Assembly: GCA_021785975.1 (NCBI GenBank)
Contig: JAJYOE010000009.1
Location: 1-45,650, forward strand
DNA length: 45,650 bases
Reading direction: 5' to 3'
Source of the DNA: Bacillota bacterium
GTDB taxonomy: Bacteria; Bacillota; Bacilli; Alicyclobacillales; SLC66
The notes under the pieces are model-generated. The model ran no database searches, was not told the DNA's origin, and was given only the letters and a program-made list of their open reading frames with translations. Position numbers and translations under genes: made by a program. The first letter of the stretch is position 1, and each line of letters opens with the position of its first letter. Positions 7,625 to 16,151 of the stretch are shown here, one piece after another.

Positions 7625-8767
7625 CTATACGCCTTTTTTTAATGTTCGACGGGAACCGGCATATAGGTACATGGCATAGAGAAGCGGCCGCTCCAGCGCC
7701 CGTTCCACCAATTGCAAAGTGCCTCGAGAAGTTTCGACGTTTTTCCGGGGTTTTGAATTGACTTCCAAAAGGTATACATGCCCAGCCTGATCGACACCAA
7801 AATCAAGCCCCAATTCGCCAAGTGTCCTTTTTGATTTTTGTTCGATGACATCAGGCAGTAGTTTGACCAGGTTTTTTAACTCTTTGCGCATTCGTTCGTA
7901 AGCGGGGATTGGCAACTCGCCTTTCAGCACGGTGATGGCAAAAGCCTCTCCGCCTGATGACAAGTTGGATACAAACTCCCCTTTGGCAGCTAATCGAATG
8001 TAGGTTTTTGATCTCTTCCATTCACCGCGTTCATTTTTTTGCAAGAGTACCCGTATGTCGAGAGGACGATGGTCTACCTCTAATAGCGCAATCCCTTCTT
8101 GCAGTAAATAAGGCTTTTTTGCCGCACGAGTTGTTAGATAATCGTTGATCAACTCGCAATCACCTGCAGATTTCATTTCTTTAATCGCGTACTTTTGTCG
8201 AATCATCGCTTGCCATCCTTCTTCTTGGTGAGTCAGTTTGATTATTCCTCTGCCAAGACTGCCATGAATCGGTTTGATAAAAATCACAGGATACATCGCG
8301 CAAAATTCTTTTAAGTGAACTGGCGAATAGCTGGTCGTTCTCGGTAAGTGATCTGCCAATTCCTGAACCTCACTCAGCCATTCGAATACTTCCCACTTGT
8401 TGAAATAGCCATCGTTAAAAATGACTGCATGTTTACGTAAAAAGTGGCGTTTCGCTGCAATCGCTTTAGCCGTCTCGTACTTTCTCGATAAAATCTGGTC
8501 GTAAATCACTTTTGGCAGAGAAAAGGTCGCTTTTACAATTGTTTCGTCAGCATCCCTATCCATGTGGCTGAGGACATACCCCGTCAGCATCTTGTTTTCC
8601 ACATCTACCTCTTTGGGATCAAAGACACAAGCCAACCATTTGTTTTTATTTGCAATTTGCAAATAGTGAGCTAAAAGTGCCCCCTGGTGGCCGACAAATG
8701 CGCCATCTTCAAATCGAACACGAGCCATAATGCCAATCTCAGGACGCAATAGCGATTCAATGATCAT
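7625..8767 (-). CDS. YheC/YheD-family ATP-grasp protein, copy 3
   Basis: A 380-residue ATP-grasp ligase. Its N-terminal domain has VIYDQILSRKYE in place of the usual YNRIPxR, so it is a more divergent copy. The catalytic fold keeps IFIKPIHGSLGRGI, LLQEGIALL, RPLDIRVLLQ, LSSGGEAF and LGELGLDFGVDQAGHVYLLEVNSKP, which includes the lysine, the hinge glutamates and the two metal-binding acidic residues. The ATG follows AAGGGGAAGACTCCA and is 16 bases after copy 4, so the genes are cotranscribed. Probable ligase of unknown substrate; spore coat association is inferred from family and from cotE nearby. Confidence 0.87.
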   Translation of the reverse strand: MIIESLLRPEIGIMARVRFEDGAFVGHQGALLAHYLQIANKNKWLACVFDPKEVDVENKMLTGYVLSHMDRDADETIVKATFSLPKVIYDQILSRKYETAKAIAAKRHFLRKHAVIFNDGYFNKWEVFEWLSEVQELADHLPRTTSYSPVHLKEFCAMYPVIFIKPIHGSLGRGIIKLTHQEEGWQAMIRQKYAIKEMKSAGDCELINDYLTTRAAKKPYLLQEGIALLEVDHRPLDIRVLLQKNERGEWKRSKTYIRLAAKGEFVSNLSSGGEAFAITVLKGELPIPAYERMRKELKNLVKLLPDVIEQKSKRTLGELGLDFGVDQAGHVYLLEVNSKPRKNVETSRGTLQLVERALERPLLYAMYLYAGSRRTLKKGV

Positions 8768-8783
8768 TGGAGTCTTCCCCTTG

Positions 8784-9899
8784 TCAGGTATTGCGAGTGG
8801 TCAGATAGTTGGCATAATCCACGATACGCTCGAGGGATTGAATTCGCCAATCCTTGGATACCGTCCTCAACATCCGCCTTCCGGGACAAGGATTGATTTC
8901 GAGAAAGTACACTCGTCCCGCCTCATCGACAGCAAAATCAATCCCCAGTTCAACGAGAGGAGGATAGGCTCGTTGAAACCATTGAAACACTTTGCGGGCT
9001 ACTTTCTTTCCTTCTTCCATGCCACGTTGCCAACGCATCGCCTGATCATACGACAGCATAGACAGAATCTTTCTAGGTGTAAGCGCTTGACCGCCAGTAT
9101 GAAGATTGGTGGTCACGCCACTTTTTTTGCCTACTCTCGCAATCACAGTCACGTTCGGTTGGCGATGGTCTGGCATTGCCTGCACCAGGTAACGCAGATC
9201 GATGGGTTCACCATTTTTTGTCCTCAATAGTTCAATGGTTTCCTGCAAAATCGCTGTATGACCGGAGAGACGGCCATTCACTTCCTGCCACAGTCCCTCT
9301 TTGTCTTCTGCCGAAAACGCCTTGATTTGCCTTTGGCTTGCCGCCAGCAGAAGCGCGTTCTCTTCCCGTTGAATTCTCATGATGCGATTTCCCTGCGATC
9401 CCAGCACAGGTTTGATGTAACAGTCGGTGAGGGAATCAAGCAATGGGAAAAACTCACTTGGCTGCCTCAAGATGAACGTTTCCGGCAAGTAAGTGCGCAG
9501 GAAAGCATCTTTTTGCAACTGTTGATACACTTTCCATTTATTGCTCATTCTTCGGGGCAAAGTAATCAACTGACTGTCTTTTTCCAGACGTTCTTCTTCC
9601 GAAATGATCACTCGTTTCATCGAAGCGGGATAATTGACCATTCGTCGAAGAACTACTTGTGGCCACTCGACGGGTGATTTTTCCCATTCGCCACTGCCTG
9701 CTCTTGTGTGTTGCAAACGATACCCTTCTAGTGCCAAACCAGCAGGTTTTAAAAACCCGGGAACCAACACAAAAAAATCCCATTCTCTAGCAGTCGCAAC
9801 TGCCGCCAAATCTTTCAACAATTGATCCTGCGAGCCAAATTTCCTGTCTTTCCCCAAATCCGCGTACACGGCAAGCGCACGTTTCAAATCCTTTTCCAT
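8784..9899 (-). CDS. YheC/YheD-family ATP-grasp protein, copy 4 (first gene of ligase operon)
   Basis: A 371-residue ATP-grasp ligase and the most divergent of the four. The YNRIPxR motif is replaced by VVLRRMVNYPAS, and SNKWKVYQQL marks the join to the ATP-grasp fold. That fold retains YIKPVLGSQGNRIMRI, ILQETIELL, IDLRYLVQ, THLHTGGQ-like TNLHTGGQA and VELGIDFAVDEAGR...FLEINPCP, so catalysis is likely preserved. The ATG chosen is preceded by GGGGGTG at 6 bases. The reading frame stays open for 26 more codons upstream, but that part would be translated through a terminator hairpin and is judged non-coding. It opens the five-gene operon, 80 bases after cotE. Confidence 0.85.
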   Translation of the reverse strand: MEKDLKRALAVYADLGKDRKFGSQDQLLKDLAAVATAREWDFFVLVPGFLKPAGLALEGYRLQHTRAGSGEWEKSPVEWPQVVLRRMVNYPASMKRVIISEEERLEKDSQLITLPRRMSNKWKVYQQLQKDAFLRTYLPETFILRQPSEFFPLLDSLTDCYIKPVLGSQGNRIMRIQREENALLLAASQRQIKAFSAEDKEGLWQEVNGRLSGHTAILQETIELLRTKNGEPIDLRYLVQAMPDHRQPNVTVIARVGKKSGVTTNLHTGGQALTPRKILSMLSYDQAMRWQRGMEEGKKVARKVFQWFQRAYPPLVELGIDFAVDEAGRVYFLEINPCPGRRMLRTVSKDWRIQSLERIVDYANYLTTRNT

Positions 9900-9924
9900 T
9901 CGGGACACCCCCAGCGGGTCTCGC

Positions 9925-9951
9925 AAAAAAAGGGCGCTCTTCACGAGCCCC
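9925..9951 (-). terminator. Terminator-like hairpin between cotE and the ligase operon
   Basis: On the minus strand GGGGCTC-GTGAA-GAGCGCCC (one bulged base) is followed by seven T. It lies 28 bases after the cotE stop and only about 13 bases before the ribosome-binding site of the next gene, with no clear promoter between, so partial read-through probably feeds the operon. Confidence 0.75.
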
Positions 9952-9979
9952 CACCCACCTTTTACACATCTTGGCACGA

Positions 9980-10528
9980 TTATCTTGCTGTGCTTGAACT
10001 TTCCTCTACGCTTTCTTCCTCAAGATAGCTTTCTGAAAAATCACTAAAGCTTTCTTTTTTGGGCGTCGGATCACAGACCATGACCCATAATTTTGTACGG
10101 CCAATGAGTTCTGCCTGATGTCCCATCTCAATGGTTACCACCACTTCCCCTGACTCCTCGTTCAGCACTGCATCTAGGCAGTTGGGATCTTGAAGCATGC
10201 GAACCTCTACTGATGTTTCTTCAAATGTGCCTTTGGGGTCCATCTCGTCTAGAGGGACTTCAACGGTATAAGCCACGGAATCTTTAGCCACTGTGGTCTC
10301 TGAGTTGTCGTGATAGGAATACCACAGATTCAAATCAAACCGGCCGTGAATTTCCACGATATTTTCGATGAGCGTTCCTTTGCAATGATGGTTCATCACC
10401 CAACAACCGCCTATGGTCGTTGGCGGATTTTCCGGTTTTAGGGAAAACGTCTCTGTGGTGTATTTCGTCCCCTTACCGCATATCGCCTGGGTGATAATTT
10501 CGCGACAAATCGAATCTTTTGCGATCAT
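9980..10528 (-). CDS. cotE: Outer spore coat morphogenetic protein CotE
   Basis: 182 residues, against 181 in B. subtilis CotE, which organises the outer spore coat from the mother cell. The N-terminus REIITQAICGKGTKYT, then WVMNHHC, the block VEIHGRFDLNLWYSY, LQDPNCLDAVL and AELIGRTKLWVMV all align by eye with the B. subtilis protein. The last 25 residues are a tail rich in Glu and Ser (SYLEEESVEESSS), comparable to the acidic tail of known CotE. The ATG follows GAGGAGG at 9 bases. In B. subtilis mutS follows cotE; here a set of ATP-grasp ligase genes does. Upstream, CATAGAGATA is only a weak match to a sigma-K -10 element. Confidence 0.95.
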   Translation of the reverse strand: MIAKDSICREIITQAICGKGTKYTTETFSLKPENPPTTIGGCWVMNHHCKGTLIENIVEIHGRFDLNLWYSYHDNSETTVAKDSVAYTVEVPLDEMDPKGTFEETSVEVRMLQDPNCLDAVLNEESGEVVVTIEMGHQAELIGRTKLWVMVCDPTPKKESFSDFSESYLEEESVEESSSTAR

Positions 10529-10611
10529 CGCGCTAATCCTCCTCTTTCATGAGCCCTTGTTCTGTACTCCTATCTCTATGCCATCTGCCCATATTTGGTG
10601 AGGACCCTAAT

Positions 10612-10638
10612 AAAAAAACGCCGGTGGCCCGGCGTTTT
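10612..10638 (-). terminator. Terminator after the dipeptidase gene
   Basis: On the minus strand CGCCGG-GCCA-CCGGCG is followed by seven T. It begins directly at the stop codon of the M19 dipeptidase and separates it from cotE. The plus-strand T run is shorter. Confidence 0.85.
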
Positions 10639-11584
10639 AATGGATGGTGTTTCGCAGCACCCTCAACAGGTTCTCCCCTGCTACTTTTTTTGCAATGTCT
10701 ATCCCGAATTCATCGATTAACCGATCCAATAATAAAGGATAATCTTCGCCGCTTCGAAGATTGACCAGTGTTTCCGTGATCCCGTCAAAATCAGACCCCA
10801 GTGCGACTCCGTCCGGTCCTGCCACGCGCAACAGGTGTTCCATATGCACCATGAGATCATCTATCGATTGGTTTTCTCTGTCTCCGACAAAATGAGGAAC
10901 AAACGTGACTCCCATCGTACCTCCGCTCTGAACAATGCCTTGAATCAACTCATCAGGTAAATTCCGGCGATGAGGATATATTGCGTAGGCGTTACTGTGA
11001 GAAGCCACGATGGGTTTATCGGCAATGGCAAGAACATCCTCCACACCCCTCCACGCGAGGTGAGATACGTCTGTCACCATGCCCAGGCGTTGCATTTCCT
11101 TCACCGCCTCTTTACCGAATTTGGTGAGACCCCCTCCCCTCTCTTCGCCAACACCATCCGCTAAACTGTTGGCACCGTTCCATGTGAGTCCAATCCACCT
11201 GATACCGAGGCGATACAGTGCATGAAGCACCGCAATCTCTCCATTGATTGCATCAGCGCCTTCAAGTGACAGAATAGCGCCTGTGGTACGCTTGACGATC
11301 AGCCTATCCACGTCCTCCATGGCAGTGATCAGTTCAATGGATCCGCTCTTTTCCACTTCCTGATGAAAGCGATGCAGTGATGACAACACTTTGTACAGCT
11401 GTTCAGAAGGAGTGATCGTCGGATCTATAAACGTGACGAACACCTGCACATCGACACCGCTTTTTTGAATATTTACCGCGCTTTGATGCAATCTTGAATT
11501 GACGTCATAGAAAGAAAGCCCCTCTGATTCCATGCGATAAAGAATATCCGCATGACCGTCCACTACTTTTAATCCTCTGTACAC
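10637..11584 (-). CDS. Membrane dipeptidase-like peptidase, family M19
   Basis: 315 residues, the usual length of bacterial renal-dipeptidase homologues, which hydrolyse dipeptides (often with a D-residue at the C-terminal side) using two zinc ions. The ligands are visible in order: DGHAD (His11, Asp13), the bridging glutamate in LSLEGAD, histidines in VTDVSHLAW and VASHSNAY, and GSDFDG near the C-terminus. WIGLTWNGANSLADG is also typical. No signal peptide is present, so it is probably cytoplasmic. It is 27 bases downstream of ymdB and probably shares its transcript; cotE is next. A role in recycling wall or coat dipeptides is possible but unproven. Confidence 0.92.
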   Translation of the reverse strand: MYRGLKVVDGHADILYRMESEGLSFYDVNSRLHQSAVNIQKSGVDVQVFVTFIDPTITPSEQLYKVLSSLHRFHQEVEKSGSIELITAMEDVDRLIVKRTTGAILSLEGADAINGEIAVLHALYRLGIRWIGLTWNGANSLADGVGEERGGGLTKFGKEAVKEMQRLGMVTDVSHLAWRGVEDVLAIADKPIVASHSNAYAIYPHRRNLPDELIQGIVQSGGTMGVTFVPHFVGDRENQSIDDLMVHMEHLLRVAGPDGVALGSDFDGITETLVNLRSGEDYPLLLDRLIDEFGIDIAKKVAGENLLRVLRNTIH

Positions 11585-11611
11585 GGTATCCTCCCCCTGG
11601 TAATTGTTAGA

Positions 11612-12391
11612 TTATCCTTCTGATCGCCAAATGCGCCTGATCGCTGTGGATTTACCCGCTTCATCCACGGTAATCAGCACTGCGGAAAATTGTCTTGGCC
11701 CCTCTTCAAGTTCATGTTTGTTCGGCAGTTGGTCAATAAATTTCTGAATCATCGGTCCCTTCTTGAGTCCAATAATCCCGTCACGCGGCCCGGTCATGCC
11801 CACATCGGTGATATAAGCTGTTCCGCCCTGTAAAATGCGTTCATCTGCAGTTTGAACATGTGTATGCGTCCCAAGCACAGCAGATACCTTTCCGTTTAGA
11901 TACCATGCGAATGCCAGTTTTTCAGATGTGACTTCCGCATGAAAATCAACAAAAATATAAGGTGTTTGTTCACGGATTTCTGTCAGCAGTTCGTCCGCCT
12001 TCTGAAATGGACTGTCATATAAACCCATGTAGGTTCGCCCGATCAAATTCATCACCGCTACTTTTTTCCCGTTCACCTCGCAGTATAGGTAGCCATGCCC
12101 TGGGGCGTGCGCATGAAAATTGGCAGGTCGGCAAATGCGCCCATCTTCATCAAGGCGATTGTAGATCTCTTTTTGATCCCAGGTATGATTGCCAAGGGTA
12201 ACTATTTCAACTCCTGCGTCATACAGTTCTTCAAGCGCTCCGATCGTCAAACCGCGCCCGTTTTTGGCAGCATTCTCAGCATTGGCTACCACCAGGTCAA
12301 TTGTTTCTTCTTTCGCTAATTGATTCAGCTGTTCAGCCAAGTATGTAATTCCCGCTTTACCTGTGACATCTCCGATAAATAAAACGTTCAA
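11612..12391 (-). CDS. ymdB: YmdB-family metallophosphodiesterase
   Basis: 259 residues of the YmdB family, a calcineurin-like phosphodiesterase shown in B. subtilis to act on 2',3'-cyclic nucleotides and to influence biofilm and motility choice. The metal-binding motifs are visible: FIGDVTGKAG at the start, ANAENAAKNGRG, LGNHTWDQKEIY, VDFHAEVTSEK and GTHTHVQTADE. The start is a TTG preceded by GGGGTGATCGA. The gene follows rny, as in B. subtilis, but a terminator hairpin stands between them. spoVS, which often follows ymdB, is not present; the next gene begins 27 bases later. Confidence 0.95.
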   Translation of the reverse strand: MNVLFIGDVTGKAGITYLAEQLNQLAKEETIDLVVANAENAAKNGRGLTIGALEELYDAGVEIVTLGNHTWDQKEIYNRLDEDGRICRPANFHAHAPGHGYLYCEVNGKKVAVMNLIGRTYMGLYDSPFQKADELLTEIREQTPYIFVDFHAEVTSEKLAFAWYLNGKVSAVLGTHTHVQTADERILQGGTAYITDVGMTGPRDGIIGLKKGPMIQKFIDQLPNKHELEEGPRQFSAVLITVDEAGKSTAIRRIWRSEG

Positions 12392-12406
12392 TCGATCACC
12401 CCATTC

Positions 12407-12441
12407 AAAAAATAAGGGCAGCCATGTGGCCGCCTTATTTT
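12407..12441 (-). terminator. Terminator overlapping the rny stop codon
   Basis: On the minus strand AAAATAAGG ... CCTTATTTT form a stem that continues into GGCC(A)/(T)GGC-type pairing with one bulge and one mismatch, followed by TTATTTTTT. The TAA stop of rny is inside the stem. ymdB starts about 16 bases after the T run. Confidence 0.7.
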
Positions 12442-13988
12442 GCGTATTCTACTGCCCTTGTTTCGCGAATGACGGTAACTTTAATCTGTCCAGGATAATC
12501 CAATTCACTTTCGATGCGCTTGGAAATTTCACGCGCAACTCGAACAGATTCGGCGTCATCAACTTGCTCAGGTTTTACAATGATGCGTATTTCCCGTCCA
12601 GCCTGTATGGCAAAAGACTTGTCCACGCCATCATATGAACTTGCGATTTCCTCCAACCGCTCCAAACGTTTCAAGTACACATCGAGCGATTCTCTTCGAG
12701 CACCCGGTCGTGCTGCTGATAATGCGTCTGCCGCACCAACTAACACCGAAATAGGTGAGGTGTATTCCACGTCGCCATGGTGTGCTGCAATGGCATTGAT
12801 CACGATAGGATGCTCTTTGTATTTTTTCGCCAAATCAACACCGATTTCCACATGAGAACCTTCTACCTCATGGGTAATTGCCTTACCCACATCATGCAAC
12901 AACCCGGCACGCTTAGCCAATGTAATATCCAGTCCCAGTTCTGCAGCCATAAGTCCAGAAAGATGAGCCACTTCAATAGAGTGCTTCAAAACATTTTGAC
13001 CATAGCTGGTTCGATATTTTAATCGACCCAATATCTTCACAAAATCTGGATGAATTCCATGAATTCCTACTTCAAATACTGCTTGTTCGCCTTCTTCTCG
13101 AACGCGGTCATCGACATCACGTCGTGCTTTTTCCACCATTTCTTCAATGCGGGCCGGATGAATCCGACCGTCAGCCACAAGTCTTTCCAGCGCGATTCGC
13201 GCCACTTCACGGCGAATGGGATCAAAGCCTGATAAAATAACCGCCTCTGGCGTGTCATCAATGATTAAATCTACTCCGGTCAATATCTCCAATGTGCGAA
13301 TGTTACGGCCCTCACGACCAATAATCCGGCCCTTCATTTCATCACTTGGCAGTGACACCACAGATACTGTGGTTTCCGCCACATGATCAGCAGCACAACG
13401 CTGAATGGCCGTGGCGATAATTTCCTTTGCCTTTCGATCAGCTTCTTCTTTAGCTTGAAGTTCGATTTCCTTCATTAGAAGCGCTGCGTCATGTTTGCAT
13501 TCTGCACCGACTTGAGACAGGATCTGATCTCTCGCCTGGTCTTGAGTAAGGCCAGAAATGCGCTCAAGTTCTGTCACCTGTTCGACTTTCAATGCCTCCA
13601 GGTTGTTCTTCAGATCCTCAACTGCCTGTTCTTCTAAAGTCAGCGCTTCACTGCGCCTCTCCATGGATTCCGTCTTGCGATCCAGCGCTTCTTCCTTTTG
13701 CAGCAATCTGCGCTCTAATCTCTGCACTTCCAGTCGTCGTTCGCGAAGTTCGCGTTCCGCGTCATTGCGAATCCGATGGGACTCTTCTTTTGCTTCTAAT
13801 GCTGATTCCTTAATCTTTCTTTCGGCTTCTCTTTTCGCAGCCTCAATGATTTGTTCTGCTTGCGCCCTTGCAGAAGAAAGAGATGTCTCCACATTCTTCC
13901 CCCTAGACGTAAACCAAAAAACCACTATAACGGCAACGATGATCGCGGTAACCAAAAGACTGATAATAAACACAGCGTCGTTTATCAC
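12435..13988 (-). CDS. rny: Ribonuclease Y
   Basis: 517 residues, the standard length for RNase Y, the membrane-anchored endonuclease that starts mRNA decay in Bacillota. It has one N-terminal membrane helix (about residues 6-26), a long charged coiled coil to about residue 200, a KH domain with [12 protein letters not shown], and an HD phosphohydrolase domain with the catalytic HDVGKA followed by [12 protein letters not shown]. The start is a GTG, with GGGGG 13 bases upstream; an in-frame stop precedes it, so no earlier start exists. It is transcribed from its own strong promoter with a leader of about 135 bases. Confidence 0.97.
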   Translation of the reverse strand: MINDAVFIISLLVTAIIVAVIVVFWFTSRGKNVETSLSSARAQAEQIIEAAKREAERKIKESALEAKEESHRIRNDAERELRERRLEVQRLERRLLQKEEALDRKTESMERRSEALTLEEQAVEDLKNNLEALKVEQVTELERISGLTQDQARDQILSQVGAECKHDAALLMKEIELQAKEEADRKAKEIIATAIQRCAADHVAETTVSVVSLPSDEMKGRIIGREGRNIRTLEILTGVDLIIDDTPEAVILSGFDPIRREVARIALERLVADGRIHPARIEEMVEKARRDVDDRVREEGEQAVFEVGIHGIHPDFVKILGRLKYRTSYGQNVLKHSIEVAHLSGLMAAELGLDITLAKRAGLLHDVGKAITHEVEGSHVEIGVDLAKKYKEHPIVINAIAAHHGDVEYTSPISVLVGAADALSAARPGARRESLDVYLKRLERLEEIASSYDGVDKSFAIQAGREIRIIVKPEQVDDAESVRVAREISKRIESELDYPGQIKVTVIRETRAVEYAK

Positions 13989-14124
13989 GTCAATTCATTG
14001 CCCCCTTGCCATGTCACAAGCAAGGACGCCGAGATCCAACAGCAGGAATCCCTCAACAGTCATTACGATCACACACGAAAACAAATGGATCGTCTGCAAA
14101 AACGATAATTAAGCAGATATACGC
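13989..14124 (-). other. Structured 5' leader of rny
   Basis: The predicted leader holds at least two inverted repeats on the minus strand. ACGATC ... GATCGT brackets a 17-base loop, and CCTTGC-TTGTGACATG-GCAAGG directly abuts the GGGGG ribosome-binding stretch. The second could limit translation or be a target for cleavage by RNase Y itself. This is read by eye; no known riboswitch was recognised. Confidence 0.4.
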
Positions 14125-14130
14125 AATTAA

Positions 14131-14159
14131 ATTGTACGATACTTGTAAAACCCTGTCAA
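14131..14159 (-). promoter_or_regulatory. Strong sigma-A promoter of rny
   Basis: On the minus strand a perfect TTGACA (14154-14159) and TACAAT (14131-14136) are separated by 17 bases. It lies about 100 bases past the recX stop, in an A+T-rich gap, and points toward rny. Confidence 0.85.
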
Positions 14160-14256
14160 CCGATTTTCACTTTTTATTGAGAAATAACAGTAAACCCTCT
14201 ATCATTTACTTTACTTCTAATTATTGTAATGTTAATTAGAGTCTAAATAGTTAAGT

Positions 14257-14907
14257 TCATTGATCAGAATAGTCAAGATCATCAAGCACTTTGTGAATGG
14301 TTGTGCTAGTAAAACCCCTTCTACTTAAATATGCGGCTAATTTTAGCCTGGGCTTTACCACCTGTTTTCGCATCAGTTCCCGCCATTTTTTTTCAGCTAG
14401 TAACTTTGCAGCAGAAAGCTCATGATAATTTTCGCTACACATGACGCTCGCAACGGATGAAACACTCAGGCCGCGTTGCATCAGTTTGGAAGCCACCATT
14501 TTTTTGCTTTGGGTGGAACCAGGCATCTTTGCCTTTTGTATCATATATTTGCCAATTTCTTCATCATTAATCCATTGCTGATTACGTAGCCATTCGATGA
14601 CTTCCTCAGCAACATTTCGGAGTACTTCTTTTCTTGACAAGTAATTGCGCACTTCCCTTTCAGTATGACGAGCATTAGCCAAGTAATTCATTGCCAATTC
14701 TTTGGCAGTCGTTAACTGATCAGCGTGTTCGAGACACATCTGCAGTAATTCATCAAACTTACATCCTGTGATGACGCTGCAGGCGATGATGCTGCTCGCA
14801 AGATACGGCCCCTGTGTCCTTCCGTCTGAAAGCGAAATATATCTCAGGGCTGGATGGCGAACGTCTGGCGTGACAGAAACGATATGTGGTGATTCAAATT
14901 CACTCAA
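14257..14907 (-). CDS. recX: RecA regulatory protein RecX
   Basis: 216 residues made of repeated three-helix units typical of RecX: ARHTEREVRNYLSRK, then VIEWLRNQQWINDEEIGKYMIQ, ASKLMQRGLS and LAAYLSRRGFTSTTIHKVLDDL at the C-terminus. RecX binds RecA filaments and adjusts strand exchange. The gene starts 23 bases after the recA stop, so it probably shares the SOS-controlled transcript. The first 60 residues are less typical of the family and include a stretch (YISLSDGRTQGPYL) resembling the N-terminal region of Bacillus RecX. Confidence 0.9.
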   Translation of the reverse strand: MSEFESPHIVSVTPDVRHPALRYISLSDGRTQGPYLASSIIACSVITGCKFDELLQMCLEHADQLTTAKELAMNYLANARHTEREVRNYLSRKEVLRNVAEEVIEWLRNQQWINDEEIGKYMIQKAKMPGSTQSKKMVASKLMQRGLSVSSVASVMCSENYHELSAAKLLAEKKWRELMRKQVVKPRLKLAAYLSRRGFTSTTIHKVLDDLDYSDQ

Positions 14908-14930
14908 GATAATATGCCTCTTTGAAAGGA

Positions 14931-15983
14931 TTATTCGTCAAAATCAAAAGCGAGATCATCCTCTGTTTCCGCATTCTGAATTGGAGCAGCGGCTATTCCC
15001 GTCACCGTGAGTTCGCGAATTTTCTGCTCGATCGTATCAGCCACTTGCTTGTGTTCTTTAAGATATTGCTTGACATTCTCCTTGCCTTGACCCAAGCGCT
15101 CGTCACCGTAAGAATACCATGCGCCGCTCTTCTGGATGATGTCGAGCTCTGTTCCAATATCGACGATGCTGCCTTCCCTGGAGATGCCTTCGCCAAACAT
15201 GATGTCCACTTCAGTCTGCTTAAACGGTGGTGCCACCTTGTTTTTGACGACTTTCACTTTGGTGCGGTTCCCCACAAGATCATTGCCTAGCTTTAACGCT
15301 TCGGCACGGCGCACTTCCAAGCGAACGCTGGCATAGAATTTAAGCGCTCTACCGCCTGTCGTTGTCTCCGGATTGCCAAACATCACACCGACTTTTTCGC
15401 GAATCTGATTAATGAAAATGGTGATGGTTTTGGATTTATTGATAGCGCCGCTCAATTTGCGAAGTGCCTGTGACATCAGTCGCGCTTGCAACCCCACATG
15501 AGCATCGCCCATTTCCCCCTCGATCTCCGCCTTGGGTACGAGCGCTGCGACAGAGTCGATAACGATGATATCCACTGCACCGCTCCTGACCAATGCTTCG
15601 GCGATCTCAAGCGCCTGCTCTCCGGTATCCGGTTGCGATATGAGCAATTCTTCAATATTGACGCCAAGATTGTGGGCATACTGAGGATCGAGTGCATGCT
15701 CCGCGTCAATAAAGGCAGCTTGTCCCCCTAACCGCTGCACTTCTGCTATGGCATGCAAAGCCACGGTCGTCTTGCCGGATGATTCCGGTCCATATATTTC
15801 AATGATACGTCCGCGCGGAAAGCCGCCCACACCAAGCGCAATATCAATCGCAATAGAGCCGGTTGAGACGGTTTCCACATTCATCAACGCTCTGGCTTCA
15901 CCCAACTTCATGATAGAACCTTTACCAAACTGCTTCTCAATTTGTTTCAATGCCAAGTCTAACGCTGTCTTCCGATCTGCCAA
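14931..15983 (-). CDS. recA: Recombinase RecA
   Basis: 350 residues. RecA forms ATP-dependent filaments on single-stranded DNA, drives strand exchange and triggers LexA self-cleavage. Visible features are [19 protein letters not shown] at the start, the Walker [18 protein letters not shown], the Walker B region [10 protein letters not shown], and the loop [25 protein letters not shown]-type segment (shown in part). The C-terminus is acidic ([11 protein letters not shown]). I chose the TTG at 15983 because the protein then begins [14 protein letters not shown], matching B. subtilis MSDRQAALDMALKQ, with AAAGGTG 8 bases before it. A GTG three codons upstream sits on top of the ribosome-binding site. 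recX follows. Confidence 0.97.
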   Translation of the reverse strand: MADRKTALDLALKQIEKQFGKGSIMKLGEARALMNVETVSTGSIAIDIALGVGGFPRGRIIEIYGPESSGKTTVALHAIAEVQRLGGQAAFIDAEHALDPQYAHNLGVNIEELLISQPDTGEQALEIAEALVRSGAVDIIVIDSVAALVPKAEIEGEMGDAHVGLQARLMSQALRKLSGAINKSKTITIFINQIREKVGVMFGNPETTTGGRALKFYASVRLEVRRAEALKLGNDLVGNRTKVKVVKNKVAPPFKQTEVDIMFGEGISREGSIVDIGTELDIIQKSGAWYSYGDERLGQGKENVKQYLKEHKQVADTIEQKIRELTVTGIAAAPIQNAETEDDLAFDFDE

Positions 15984-16049
15984 ACCGCTCACACCTTTCC
16001 TTAGCTACCGCCGTTCAAAAACACCCTATCTAATCATCTTCTCACCGCT

Positions 16050-16089
16050 ATTGTACAAATAAGAGGAGAAAAACACAAACATTTGTTCG
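16050..16089 (-). promoter_or_regulatory. recA promoter with LexA (SOS) box
   Basis: CGAACAAATGTTTG on the minus strand (16076-16089) fits the Gram-positive LexA/DinR consensus CGAAC-N4-GTTYG without mismatch. A -10 TACAAT is at 16050-16055 and a weak -35 TTGTGT at 16073-16078, 17 bases apart, so the operator overlaps the -35 element and repression is expected. Confidence 0.88.
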
Positions 16090-16101
16090 TAACTTTACTA
16101 T

Positions 16102-16143
16102 AAAAAAAATCCCTCTCAAAAGTCATCGATTCAAGAGGGATTT
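16102..16143 (-). terminator. Terminator after the DEAD-box helicase gene
   Basis: On the minus strand AAATCCCTCT ... AGAGGGATTT form a 10-base-pair stem with a 17-base loop and a run of eight T. The arrangement is near symmetrical and lies between the helicase stop and the recA operator. Confidence 0.85.
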
Positions 16144-16151
16144 ACTGACTT

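Noticed and set aside
9900-9977. 26-codon N-terminal extension of the first ligase gene
   Set aside because: It crosses a terminator hairpin, has no ribosome-binding site, and the internal ATG at 9899 has GGGGGTG at good spacing.
10540-10600. Sigma-K or sigma-E promoter for cotE
   Set aside because: CATAGAGATA is a poor match to both -10 patterns and no -35 element is at the right distance; mentioned only within the cotE entry.
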